Source of the DNA: Gracilaria gracilis
Taxonomy: Eukaryota; Rhodophyta; Florideophyceae; Gracilariales; Gracilariaceae
Reading direction: 5' to 3'
Length of the DNA stretch: 64,000 bases
Assembly (NCBI GenBank): GCA_030374805.1
Contig: JARGSG010000224.1
Location: forward strand, 434,001-498,000
Positions 33,901-45,700 of this stretch are shown in pieces. The notes under the pieces were generated by a model. It was not told where the DNA came from, ran no database searches, and saw only the letters and a list, made by a program, of their open reading frames with translations. The stretch's first letter is position 1. Each line of letters begins with the position of its first letter. The position numbers were made by a program, and so were the translations under genes.

Positions 33901-34290
33901 AGTTCGAAACAACCAATAAATGGGAAATGCAGTGGCTGTAACCGCAAAACTTTCCCAAGAGAGGGGCGAAACGAAACTGAACCAAAAACGACCCACCAGC
34001 GAGTGAATATCAACAATTCTTAATAAAAAGGGATATTATGCGCAGCACCCAAGCGGGGACAAAGGAGCGTGCAGCGACGATAACAACGGGGCACGAGACA
34101 GGCGTGCAGCACTGGTAGTGGCGGCAGAACGACCCTATGGGAAACTAGACGATGAAAAATCGGCTAGTTGGTGCTTGAGGTTTACCACGGTCGGCTCTGC
34201 CCAGCGGGAGGTGCTTAAGTGAATCTCCGGGGACAGCAGCCACGTGTGGAAAAATAATAAACAATCTACCTACAAAGGGGGTCCCTGAGG
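30970..34290 (-). mobile_element. Ty3/gypsy element G1, proximal part (gag and protease), fossil
   Basis: Leftward gag region from the ATG at 33,843 to about 31,550, with Arg/Ser-rich and gag-core segments, then protease (31,484-30,975) with the IWDTGAGPNFI active-site motif. The expected 5' LTR would lie right of 33,850, within about 33,850-34,290, but no partner LTR remains to define it, because the left end of G1 is truncated at 16,541. The element is broken, with around half a dozen breaks by eye. It continues at 17,648. It is older than the TNP2-type insertion that splits it. Confidence 0.8.
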
Positions 34291-34292
34291 AC

Positions 34293-35589
34293 TTGCACAA
34301 CACAGTGCATGAGCCCTACACGTGGACACCCTCGGGGCACCTTGTGCACACTAAACTACTATTATGCTACTATGCATACCCAATATGGGCTGATTCTATA
34401 GCACTACACCTGGTAAAAGGCTTTGTGCAGGCAATTAACCAACACCGAATATCATTTGTCACACGATCTCATGCTCTCTGTGTTGACGGAAGCATGTTAC
34501 GGTGGCACGGATCAGGAGGTGACTGGATCGATGTAGGCCTTCCTCATTATACAGCCTTGGATCGCAAACCCGAAAATGCATTGGAAATGAAGACCGTTTG
34601 CTGTCGAAGAAGTGGCATTATGTTGAAAATTAAGCTTAATATGGGATCTCAAATGCCTTCTTTAGAGTTTTATTCAGATCATGGACATGGCACTGCAGTT
34701 CTATTACGACTGGTGCAGCCATGGTTTGGATACGAGCGACTAGTGATATCACAAAATTTGCCAGTTTGCATACGGCAAATTCTCTTCTACAAAATAGACT
34801 GAGATTTACTGGAGTTATAAAAATTGCGACTCGAGGCTATCCGATGAAACACCTTTCTGAAATCACTTTATGGAACAGAGGTGAATGTGTGTCTATGGTA
34901 TCAAAGGGAACTACCATTAATACCGATTTAATGGCAGTCATGTGGGTGGATACAGAACGAAGGTACTTTATATCAACTTCTGGACCAGTTAATCCTGGTA
35001 CTGCAATAACGAGGGAACAATGCAGGAGGGAAGGCAACATTTCCAAAAAGATTGAACTCGAGGTTTCTATTCCTGAAGTATGTGAGGAATACTACAAAAC
35101 ATGTTCAATGATCGATAGACATAATCGATCCCGTCAAGATGATTTGAAGCTTGAGAAGAAAATCCAGGTGAATCTATACAGTGAATGCTTAGAACCTCTG
35201 CAAAGCATTCCATGGTGGCTGCCAATTGAAGAGCCCATACAATTTTTATTGTGAATTAGCTGAGGAACTGATCGATAACACTTGGAATGAAACAGGTCTT
35301 ACTGAAAGAAATAAGACAGGAGTTGAACCAACTGATTCCTACCCAAAACCTGCTGCAACTGGAATTCATTTGATGTAAACAGGAAGGAAAAGGAAAAGAA
35401 ACGATGGAAGAATATCGAAAGCTCTGTATCAAGGTCGCTGCAACTCATGCGGAGGAAATACGAAATCTAAATTTATATGTTCTCACTGCCATTTAGGGAA
35501 CAACAAAGAAGTTTATTTGTGCCACACTGGTACTGGTAGAAATGGTTTTGCTCTTTCTTTAGTCCATTTTCACGATGTTACGCTTTAGT
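34293..35589 (+). pseudogene. piggyBac-like transposase, truncated and broken
   Basis: Blocks 34,293-34,802 and 34,721-35,254 plus a tail to 35,589 in changing frames. The order matches piggyBac (DDE_Tnp_1_7) transposases. CVDGSMLRWHG stands at the first catalytic Asp region and GLPHYTALDRKPENALEMK at the conserved 'RKP..G.E' motif. GTAVLLRLVQPWFGYERLVI precedes the second Asp region, which is lost across the frame change. FTGVIKIATRGYP, MAVMWVDTERRYFIST and MIDRHNRSRQDDL complete the core. The tail encodes a Cys-rich end (CNSCGG...CSHC...CH), the usual zinc-binding terminus of the family. The N-terminus is missing, at least two frameshifts and a stop are present, and terminal repeats were not found. 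It abuts the presumed G1 LTR. Confidence 0.7.
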
Positions 35590-36336
35590 TGACCCACTAT
35601 AGTGTACAAAAAAGGTTGTAAACCTTCGTTGTTAGTATTAAAATGAGCATATCTTTCATAAAGAAAAAGACGGTTCAATTACCTTTAGCCCCCTACTACT
35701 TCGATCTGCGTTTTTAAACTTGCTAGATATAAGTTAACTTAAGTCAAAACAACCCCTTTAGCAAATGCGAACTTATTCTCTCTGCTGTTCAGGTAGGCGT
35801 ATGTACACGTTCTGAGGTCAAAATAAGAACTAGAAGTAGTTGAGTTCCGAATGGAGTTTTAGAGTTTTAATAAACCCAAGCGAGGCTTGAGCTCGGTCTT
35901 ATTAAGCTCCGAAACAGTTTGAAACCGCTGAGCTACAGTTACGAGTGCTCTGGAAGTTTTTATTGCTACTTAAACTACAACTCGGTTGGGTCTAGAGGCG
36001 TTTTTCAAATTTCAAATTTAAAAATGCCCTCTGGCATCCTCAAAACGCAATGTTTTGATTTTTTTGATGGCCGACGGGGTTGACAAGTCCTCTCAGTCTC
36101 GCAATGCAAATCTTTCCAGACCTAACCTCGCCACATGCTACACATGAGAAGAGGCAAACTTTGGTTTTGCAATTGCTGCCCTTTCCCTCAACCAACGAAC
36201 CAACACAACAGGCTCTCCGTAGCGTTCAGCTCTATACTTCGCGCGCTTTTACTCAAACCGCTTGCGTGCTTCGCGTTTATTTATGTGCATTGCGGTTTCT
36301 TTTGCAAGCATGTCCAACTCTTTGATTTTCTGTTTT
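35590..36336. other. AT-rich intergenic segment
   Basis: No gene recognised. Contains a short 'CAAATTTCAAATTTAAAA' simple stretch near 36,008. Confidence 0.5.
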
Positions 36337-37815
36337 TCACGTTCTTGCTTTTTTTGTGACTCTTGTTCCTTCAGCAATTAAATAGCTCTTTAGGAAGTGA
36401 GCACAGATCCAAAAGAGGTATCCAAGAAACCGGACTTCGCAATTTTTGGGTTCCACCAAAATCTCCAAGCTGGGCGCGTGAAAACGTTCATCTCGCATGG
36501 TTATCATGTCCTCAACCGATGTAACCCTTGTAGATTCGGAAAAACTGTAGGAAAGATCTTGTGAAAATAAGCGATACTCATCCAGTGGACAGATTCCGGT
36601 AGCACAAAATCCAGCCTTAATATTCTCCTTCGTAAATGTGTCTTCATATGCGCTGGTCATCAACTTGCATATATCAAACTCGTCCAAGACGAGGTCCAAC
36701 CAAACACCCTGCGCTACGGATTGCGCAAGGTTCCGAGACCGGTTTTTGAAAGGGGAAAACACAGTCGCACCCAATGGTTGCGTAGTCTTGCTATTATGCA
36801 ATGGATGGGAGTACGCGATGATACCGTTCATTTGGAATTTCTCCAGCACGCCAATCGAAAGGTCTGACCAATACCCGTCGTATATCAAAATAACCTTGCG
36901 CCCATTCTCACGAAGGTCTTTTGTGTTCTCGATGAAGTAGTTGGCCCATTCCAAGGAGTTCCATGAGTCTACGGAGGCTACATTCGTCTTTACGTGAATC
37001 AAAGAGCTCCTGGGCAACAATTCTGAGATGCTCTGACTCTGTTCCTCCCTGACTTTTCCACTGATCGTTGTGCGATACCGAATTCTACTCCCTTGAAGCA
37101 CAAATAGTGGCCTTCTTAAATCTCCGTTTCCTTGCACGCATGCTAAAATGCTGATCCGATTGACATTCTTTAATGCTGCATCAGTAACTAGAAGCTTTTT
37201 TCCCAAAAGAGAGTATGATTTCTTCTTCGACTCATTTCGTTCGTTCCACGCTGGCAGCCCTGTTTCCTCTACATTTACAATGCGTTTGGTGTCAATGTTA
37301 TGGTAGTGCATAATTTGCTCCAGGCGGGCGAAGTGTGACGTTAGACATTCTTCATTGGTTGCTCGATATCGAACGGCCTCCTGTCCCTGAACAGCGCAGT
37401 ACGTGATCTGGTCTGAGTGCCCCTTTTCAAAAGCTCGACAGCATTTTTCGCCTTGCCTACAATTGCCGAAGCAAATGCGACTATATCTCCATGCGTGAAG
37501 TTCTTCAACTAACATTTTCACAGCGACCTTCAAATCGTTTCGGTTCAGAGGCTTTCCCCAATACGCATAGCGTTTGAGGACGGTGCAGATCTGGTTCTCT
37601 TCAGCCAAAGTCAACGATCTACCAAACGTGACGGCAGGTTTCGTTTTATCTTTGTGATTGTACCGTTACCACAAGGTACTGGCAGGTACCCCAGCGCGTT
37701 CGGCTCCTTTTCGGAACGAAAAGCCTCGGCAGTGTCGTCGGTCGGGAACCAGGAAACGCCGCTGGGCTTGCAGGTCAAGGACGATGTTACCCGCCGAGGC
37801 AGGAATGCGACGCAT
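36337..37815 (-). pseudogene. pogo/Tigger-like (DDE_1) transposase, inactive
   Basis: The gene appears to start at an ATG at 37,815 (MRRIPASAGNIVLD), with a helix-turn-helix-like RKGAERAGVPASTLW segment and one in-frame TAA just after it. The 425-codon block 37,614-36,337 then continues the same frame. RIVNVEETGLPAW corresponds to the 'N-V-D-E-T-G' motif with Glu replacing the first catalytic Asp. VILIYDGYWSDLS keeps the second Asp. HNSKTTQPLGATVFSPFKN is the 'h-h-T...Q-P-L-D-x-x-x-F-x-P-l-K' motif with Gly for the third Asp. ENIKAGFCATGICPLD matches the family's 'AF..TGI.P.n' end. Two of three catalytic positions and the stop indicate an inactive relic or domesticated-type remnant. No terminal repeats identified. 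Confidence 0.75.
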
Positions 37816-38309
37816 GGTTGATGTTGGGGGTTGAGTCGGATTGGTTGGTGCTGGTTGTTGTTGGTTTGTCTTTCTTGGTGGCCAAGTGCGTGCTGAAGAC
37901 GAGAGCGTTCGCCTTTTATGCGATTGGGATTTGCACCAAGGCGGTGTTGTTTTGTCTGTTGGGTCTCATCGGATTGTAGACGTGTCTACACTGCGCTGAA
38001 TTTGGGCATGAACTCCATTCTGGTTTAATTTAGAACTGAATATATATGGTTTAGGTGTGCGAAATGCTTTCTTTCGAAGAGATACTAGGGTTTTCGTGGC
38101 TTCTTGCTGGTGTTTGATAATTGCGGCTGGTTCCTTTGATGCATAGGACATGGGCGCAGATTTCCAATTGAGAAAGGACGCGTTTGTATAACCAGAAATG
38201 CTTGAGATTTCAATCTCATGGGGTGTTTGGGACAGAGAAGGGAACTAAACTGGAAGTGTGGCCACCAGAAATTGTGCCTGCAGCGCTGTTTCGGTTGGCG
38301 TGGTGGCGG
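37816..38309. other. Upstream flank of the pogo-like gene, one weak ORF
   Basis: Contains a GT-rich repeat-like stretch near 37,820-37,870 and a 61-codon minus ORF (38,151-37,966; MSYASKEPAAIIKHQQEAT) that may be coding but is not recognised. Confidence 0.3.
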
Positions 38310-38393
38310 TTGTTAGCAGAGTTGCATTAATTGGGCGAGCTGTTGTTCTAAAACTTCGACTCTATTTTGTAAGTCACTAATATCTGTATCCAT
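38310..38393 (-). CDS. 27-codon leucine-zipper-like ORF
   Basis: ATG-started short ORF whose product (MDTDISDLQNRVEVLEQQLA...) has clean heptad Leu/Val spacing. It may be the N-terminal coiled coil of a longer, lost protein on this strand. Too short for certainty. Confidence 0.25.
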
Positions 38394-38655
38394 TTAAAAG
38401 CTAACGACTATTAATTGTACTTGGATATCTTTTCTTCTACGGTTTGTAGGGCCTTTGCAATTTTTTTGTTACACACTTTTTAAACACTTAGTGTCGTATG
38501 GCTGCGCGGTTTTTCTTTCAAGCCTACCTATGATTGATAAAACCAAGCTTGGAATATTGTGTGATATAAAACTCGTGCACAGTTTTTGCAGAGTTAGTTA
38601 GAGCAACAACAATCTCAATTTATTTGATAAAGTATACTACTATCTCACAGTGTAA

Positions 38656-39310
38656 AAATTTTTTAGGAAAACTTTTTCAGATCTTTGATAAATTCTCGGA
38701 CTTTGTTATTGTCCGATACTGAATATTCAGCTTTTACAAGTTTCGGTAAAAACTTATGTTTAGCTGCAAACTTATACGCATTTCTTACTTGATGTAGTTT
38801 ATCTTTCTGAACCTGCGTTTGGAATTGCATCATATATTGAACGGTAATTTCATATTTAATGCGGCAGAACTTACAATAGAATTCGAAATTATACGCTCTT
38901 CATAAAGCCTTATAATGGATGTGGCTTTTATCCTGTTCTTCCGACGTGTGCAAACCCTTTCTTTGTTCGCAAGATGAAGACTTCAGATTTTCGTTATCCA
39001 CTTTAGGCCTTTTGTACTTAGAACTATTGTGCAAATTGTCAACTTCTTTACTTTCTTCCGTTTCTAAGAAGGAATTAAATATATCGTTTTCCAAGTCGGC
39101 GACCTGTATTTCGTTATCAATTTCGGTAACTTTTTGAATAATATTTTCTTTAGTGTCATTGTCTTCAACTGCTTCCACATCTAATATAGAGTTAACTCGA
39201 GAAAGAGGTATTTCGAAACGAGGTATAGTCCTTATGCAGTTTTCATTTTTAATTACAAGTTTGGTAGTGTCTTCTGTATTATGTTTCTTAAAATTTTGTC
39301 TTTGGTTTCG
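38656..39310 (-). pseudogene. Unrecognised AT-rich gene with CxxC motif
   Basis: A single minus-strand frame stays protein-like for about 215 codons with one TGA. It contains an Asn/Ile/Lys-rich acidic region (EAVEDNDTKENIIQKV), a Ser/Lys-rich linker, FEFYCKFCRIKYEI (a CxxC pair) and a helical Lys-rich C-terminus (VREFIKDLKKFS). Codon use is strongly A/T, unlike neighbours on either side. No family recognised; a fragment of an AT-rich mobile element or a host gene relic are both possible. Confidence 0.35.
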
Positions 39311-39459
39311 TTGTAATTACGTTCTTTGACGCTTTATTTACAATATATTTTACAAGTAGAGCACAGTAGAAAGAAAATTATTTGTTAGAATCTTAATGCG
39401 GTGCTACCAATTGTAATCATCGGTGAACAGTGGGCGTATATTTAACTTAATGTTGTATT

Positions 39460-39723
39460 GTGTATAGTTTTAAAATATATCAAATAGAAGACTTTATACT
39501 ACGACCCTCTTTTGGCCGCGCTCGTGCTGTATGGGAGACTGCTGATGAGCCCGAGTTTCTATGGACTGGGCAGGTGCGAAGAGAGTTGCCCGGACTTCTG
39601 GAAACCGAAGTCCGAGACGGTTTATATATCCTAAAAATAGAGGATAGTACGACTAAAAACAACACTACGAATAAAGGCTTTAATGCCTCTTTATTTACTT
39701 ATACAGCACTGATAACTCAGTGA
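39460..39723 (+). CDS. Small hypothetical ORF, 87 codons
   Basis: ATG-started ORF with a hydrophobic-polar pattern that looks coding (LRPSFGRARAVWETADEPEF; TGQVRRELPGLLETEVRDG). The 3' end overlaps a short hairpin (AAAGGC...GCCTCTTT). No family recognised. Ends 38 bases before the G2 LTR, so it may be the disrupted gene or an older element remnant. Confidence 0.25.
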   Translation: MYSFKIYQIEDFILRPSFGRARAVWETADEPEFLWTGQVRRELPGLLETEVRDGLYILKIEDSTTKNNTTNKGFNASLFTYTALITQ

Positions 39724-39756
39724 CCGTAATAGCTGAGCATATGCGCGTAGAAGGGG

Positions 39757-39761
39757 CAAAG
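39757..39761. repeat. Target-site duplication CAAAG, left of G2
   Basis: Matches CAAAG at 51,075-51,079 on the other side of the element. Confidence 0.9.
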
Positions 39762-40612
39762 TGTAGAGCAATTGGCCTTGGCAGGGACTGAAGGCAATGC
39801 CACTCATATATCCGTTGTTATTTTCGGCTGAACTGCTTACTATTATGAAGTCTATTTGCCTATTTGGCCCGGATTAGGGATCCGCCTATGAAGGGTATGA
39901 TTATCGTGACACGTGTGTGCCCGCGCCCGATTACCGGATGCGCCGTTGCAAGAGTGCCACGGAGGTACACGTGGGTGGTGTTGGCCGGCGTGCCAGGTAC
40001 TTAGATATTTTAGTTGATATTTGTCAGCCGTATATAAGTGGCGGCACTTGCCACCACTGTACGGGAAGTAAACCTCAACGGGGCCTTGGCTCTAGCTTGA
40101 GTTCCGCTTGCGCATGGTCTTCTGCCGAATTCCCGGGGAACACCGCCGCCTATCCGTACAAGTTATTCACCTCCGTCACTGAGAAGCACCGATTCGTTGC
40201 TACGGCCTTTTATTTATCATTCTTTCGTACACTCTTTCTGTTTTCTCGTCTTACGGCTTCGTTACCCTTCGCCCTGTTGTACTGGTTTGCCCTTTTTGTC
40301 TCGGGATTATTCCCCGCTCTCACGAGTCTGTCATCCGCAGTGCGGCTCGTTTTGCTACCTTTTATCTCGCCCCTTTTGCTACGGGATACGGCACACCCAG
40401 TGGATTCCATCCTTTTGGCACCCCGATTGCCACCCCCAATCTCCGCCTGTAAGTCAGGAAGAGACCGCCCGGAGTTACGCCCGGCACTTGTCGGCCTCAT
40501 CGGAGGGTTCTGCCACTGCTCTGCCCCAATAGGGAGCAAGGCTGAACACCTTGTGTGCGTAGCCGCTTGGGTGGTTTGTGTTCTTTCTTTCCGTTCCCGG
40601 CTTTGCCTCACA
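39762..40612 (+). repeat. 5' LTR of G2
   Basis: 851 bp, TGTAG... to ...CTCACA. A TATATAA box is at 40,031. Paired with 50,230-51,074. Confidence 0.9.
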
Positions 40613-40762
40613 AGTGGTCTCCCGACTTAGAATTGGCTTTCTTGCGAACATTGGTTGTAGTGAAAACTGGTGCTGGATCCCTCTGCATTGGGAGTATCCG
40701 CTTTGGACCATTTCCGGAAGCTGAAATCGTTCGTTTAGCTCGCCCGATGGCTTCGGCAGACT

Positions 40763-42567
40763 TTGACATCTCGCCGTAACAAAGGTCTCTCAAAGGTTAG
40801 GTCGGCACCTGGCCCAATTGCCGGACCACCGGAATCATCTGGACTGGCTCAGAGCCTCCCGCCGTTACCAATGGATATACTGAATGTCCCGGGTGATAAC
40901 GCTCAAGCACTGGCTTCCCGGGGTCCCCGTACGAACAATGGGGCCCCACCGGCTCAAGGACCGGCTAATTCCGCGCAAGCGGCTGAAGCCATGTCGTCGA
41001 GGTCCGACGAGTATACACTCCATGAATTAGAGGCACAAGTGCGTGTGATACAGAACTCTCACGTGGCTCTGATTCATGACATTACGAAACTCCGGCAACG
41101 GCTACACGAAGCCGATGTTCGGGATGTTTCGCAAGACGTCCGTATCTTACGGTCTGATGTCAACCAGATCATGGAAGACCGAAAGGAATCGGCTGTCTTG
41201 CATGAGCAGACAACTAATCGTTTAAACCGCTTAGCGGCTCGTCTAGAAACGGTCGAGCACACCATCATTTACGATGCTGTGCGCCCGGCGTGCCGGTGTC
41301 CAAAGGTTCTGGGAAGTCGCACGGCTCCAAGGACCGCCATGCGGGAAAGAAGAGAAAGGTTAAATTGGAACCTGATTTGTCTTCTTCTTCAACCTTTGAG
41401 ACTGATTCCCGAGTCACGGATTCGTCAACCGATTTTTCGGAAAGTGAGGACGAGCCCCCACGCTCTCATGCTACCCGCTCTCGGGCCACCGAGGCCACGA
41501 AAGGCGTTGCCCGGAGCCGTTCGAAAGGACGAAAGCACCTTGGACTCAAAAAACTGAAGCCGACGAATCTATTGTATCGGAAGTTGTTGTCATACCGATA
41601 TTATCAGCTGGAAGACTCCAGTGGAGAAAGGACCCCTCGCAAAACTGGACGAGTGAAAGACCACATTAAGCGGCTAGAGCTCACACTGAAGTCCAACAAG
41701 TTCTCTGGACAGGATCCAACCCTGGTGTTGGACTTTCTCGACCGATATGTTGGGAGGCCGATGTACTTCGGATGTATGAGGCGCGAGCCTACATCGCACT
41801 GCTTTACTTTTTAAAAGGTATGGCCGGGGACCAGTACAACTTGGTCCGCGGATCGTCTCGTGCCTCCGAAGGAGAAATGACCTGTTGGCCAGAGGCTGTG
41901 CAGTATCTCCTGCGATCCTATGCTACAGAAAACGCAATTCATGATGTCATACTCGCATTGCGCGACACGAAGCAAGGACCGGAAGAGACGGAGACTGTTT
42001 ATTCTACACGGCTGAATAAGGCCTCTCACCGCTGTGTAAATGTCTACTCCGCGGCCGAGCGCTGTACCATGTTCGTGGATGGCTTGGTTCTCTCGATTAG
42101 AACTTTGGTTGCCCGTTATCGGGAGAACAAGCGCAAGATCTTCACCTTGGAGCTGTATCAATTTGCCCAAGCTGAACGTCGGTAATCATGTTCCGGCATT
42201 GCCAGTGCCGCACTCTGGCGGATACAGAAACTCCCGTCCCAGTTGGAAGGATCCCCACCCCCCGAGACAGGAGCGAAGGCCGCCCAACGCGGATTCTTTT
42301 CGTCACCTCATATGCCATATTTGTTACAAACATGGCCATATTGCCCCGAACTGTATGTTACCATTCAGGGAGATGATAAAAATTGTTCTCCACTATGAGT
42401 CGTTGACGCCCGCCGAACGGAAACCGGTTCCCAACAAATCGTACCTTCGTGCGAAGGCGGATACTCAGCCTGGAAGACAGGAACCTTCACCGCCTCATGG
42501 TGAAGCGGCAGCCGCATCTGCGGACCAACCGGCTTCGCAAAATAGCGGCGACGCTCAGAAAAACTGA
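40763..42567 (+). other. G2 gag region (fossil)
   Basis: Gag-like protein with a Pro/Gly-rich N-terminus, a coiled-coil region (HELEAQVRVIQNSHVALIHD), basic linker, gag core (ITL-type segment near 41,660-42,190) and a CCHC zinc knuckle. In this family it would form the particle core. Broken in several places. Confidence 0.75.
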
Positions 42568-42764
42568 GCATGGGAGCCTCTTTTAAAGGAGCGGCGCAAT
42601 GAAAGTCCAGCTCAACCACGCCGGAGGTTGCAAAACCTCGCTCCCCGGTCACGATCCTTACGAGGAAGATGGGCACGACAGACGTGGACTCGGAACATCT
42701 CGGTGTTCTGCGTCGCCCGTGAGTACGGTCACGCAATTGCCGCGCTCCGGATAGAGTCCTGGCC

Positions 42765-45700
42765 ATGGCGAAACGAAACTACAAAGTTTTTGCCGACCTC
42801 GGGATATCCGACCATTATATGGTTCGGCAGTTATCCGTTCTCGACACGGGTGCTGGTCCAAACGTTTTGGTTCAATCGCTTATTCCGCCGCAGTCATCGT
42901 CTCAGATTCGGCCGGCCCCCCCAACCGAGATAGCGGATGCAAACAATAGGCCTCTTTCAATCGTGGGAGTAATTGATCTGATTTTCAGGCTTGGCCCTTG
43001 CGTTGTCCGCCTGGACTTTCTAGTTTGCAAGCGTTTTGCTGCGCCGGTCATACTCGCATGTGATTTCTGCGACCATTTTGTCGAATCAATTCGACCACGG
43101 AAAAGGACCGTCGAGCTAGAGGATGGCATAACTGTGCCAATTGTTCCGCGACCTTTACGAAAGGCTTTCAAGAAGCAAGTTCCATTGCCGGTGGCCCAGC
43201 AGCCAGCGGAATCGCACCGTTCGTCGACGAAGCTCCGAGTGGCTCGGTCTATTTGCATTCCCCCGGAATCCCGGACATGGGTCACGGTCACGTCCGTGCC
43301 GTACGGCTTGAAAACCGTTCAGCCAGTGCCTCTTCTTTACGAAAGGCAGAACCTGGCCCTCGCGAATGGGATTGTACTTGTTGAGCCAGAGAAGCCCTTC
43401 AGGGTATTGGTTGCTAATTTCAGCTCCTCCCAACAGAGGTTGGTAAAGAACCAGGTCATTGGTTCCATGTTACCACACCCGGTGGCTATTGCACCCACAC
43501 AGGTCTCTACCGCAGAGGTTCTCGGAATCTTCGAAGCTAAGAAGGGAGAGGGGAAGTGCGCTGACGCAACCGTATGGAAAAATTCGTCGGGAGACGCTGC
43601 GCCGAACTCTTCGGGGTAAGGAAGTTTCGAACGCGTCGAAAGAAGCAACGCCGACACTGTCGGACGGAATGCCAGAATCACCTGGATCTGAGAAGAAGGA
43701 CCCCGTACAGGAGCTCGAGTATCTGGATTTTAACCATGTCCCAGAGTCTTACCGCGAAAAGTTACGGAATATGCTACGTGAGTTCACCCCCATTTGGGAC
43801 TGTTTCCTTGAGAAACTTGGGATCAACGAACATCGGATAGATTTGATGCAGAGCACTCCGCCAATCTCGCAACAGCCTTACAGGGCAGGGCCGACAGATC
43901 GGGAAGGAGAAAAGACTCAAGTGGAGAAGATGCTCCGCGCCGGAGTCATTGAACCGACCCAGTCGCCGTGGGCCTCGCCCATGGTACTCGCTCCCAAACC
44001 CGATGGGTCTTGGCGTTTTTGTATCGATTATCGCAAGCTTAAAGCGGCTACCGTCAAGGACGTGTATCCCATCACGAGCATGGACGATTGTATCAATTCG
44101 CTAGGAAGCGCAAAGGTGTTCACGACCCTCGATGCGAATTGGGGATATTGACAACTCCCAGTTAGGGCAGAGGACCGTGATAAAACGGCGTTTGTATGTC
44201 ATCATGGACTATACCGATTAACCCGGATGCCCTTTGGGCTCAAGAACGCCCCCGCCGATTTCCAAAGAGCAGTGGATATCTTGCTTGCCCGCTTTAAGTG
44301 GAAGACGTGCCTGGTATACCTGTATGACATCATTGTGTTCTCCAGTAACCTAGACGAGCACCTGATCCACGTTCGCGAAGTGATGCGAGTCCTACGAGAG
44401 GCAGGCATCACACTGAAGTTGAAGAAGTGCGAGTTCTTCACCGATACCGTGAAATATCTCTGCCACATAATCCGTCCGGGACGGCTATCGATTGACGCTG
44501 TACGTGTGCGGTCCTTCAAGGAGGCCAAACCCTCACGGACGCAAAAGGAAACTTGGATCCTTCCTCGGCCTTTGCAATGTCTACTGTCATTCTATCCCGC
44601 ACTTCACGGATATAGCATCTTCATTGAATGAACTCTTGCGAAAGGGACAGCCAGTGAAACTGGAACCATTCGATGACCGTAAGGCAACAGCATTCTCATC
44701 GCTCATTGATGCAGTAACGTTGCCGCCAATTCTTTCCTTGCCGAAACTCGGATTGCTGTATGCCATCGATACGGATGCCAGCAATTTCCAGATCGGCTGC
44801 GCTCTGTTTCAGACCACGGAGAGTAGCGAACGAATTCCGATAGGGTTTTGGTCTCGAAGACTTAACGTTCATGAAAGGAATTACTCGGTACCCGAGAAAG
44901 AATGCTTGGCAGTAGTCTGTGCTCTCCAGACGTTGTGACCGTACCTCATGGGAGGACATTTTACCCTCCATGCCGACCATTCAGCCCTGCAATGGCTTCT
45001 ATCCATTGCGGAGCCTCCCGGCCGCTTGATGCGGTGGAGACTGAGATTATCGGAATTCGACTTCGCCGTGCAGTACAAGAAGGAGATCCTGAACACTCAG
45101 GCTGATGCACTTTCCGGCTTTCCGACCGCGGCCGAAGCTGAGCCAGTCGATGATCTGGAAATACCCTGTTTCCTCATGGAAGACGACGAGGACGAAGATT
45201 CTGAAGGTTGGGATGTCTATGACGCTGTCTTAGCCGTTTCAGATACGGAGCCAGTGCGGGGATCATTCGTGCCGATGACACCGGAAGAATTGATCCGGGA
45301 ACAGTATACAGACCCGTTCTGCAGTAGGGTTTGCGCCAGCCTGAACGGTGGAGCTCAAATGCCCTTTGTCATGAACGACCAAGGATTCTTGGTTCGAACG
45401 GTTACTGACCGGCCACAGATTGTGGTACCTCACTCGCTTCAATCTCGAGTGTGCATCTGTCGCATTACGCGAAGTTGTCGGCCCCCCCTGGTGGAAGGAA
45501 GTTGTACTACACCCTCAGAAAGGACTTCTGTTGGCCATCTATGGCATTCGATGCGTATGCCACTGCTCGTGGATGTTCTGGTTGTGCAAAAAACCGCATC
45601 AAACTGCGGAAGTACTCCAAACAGTTGGCTCTCTTCCCCGCCAGGGCCCCACTTGAGTTCGTGGCGATGGACATACACGGCGAGTGTATCCGGACACGCC

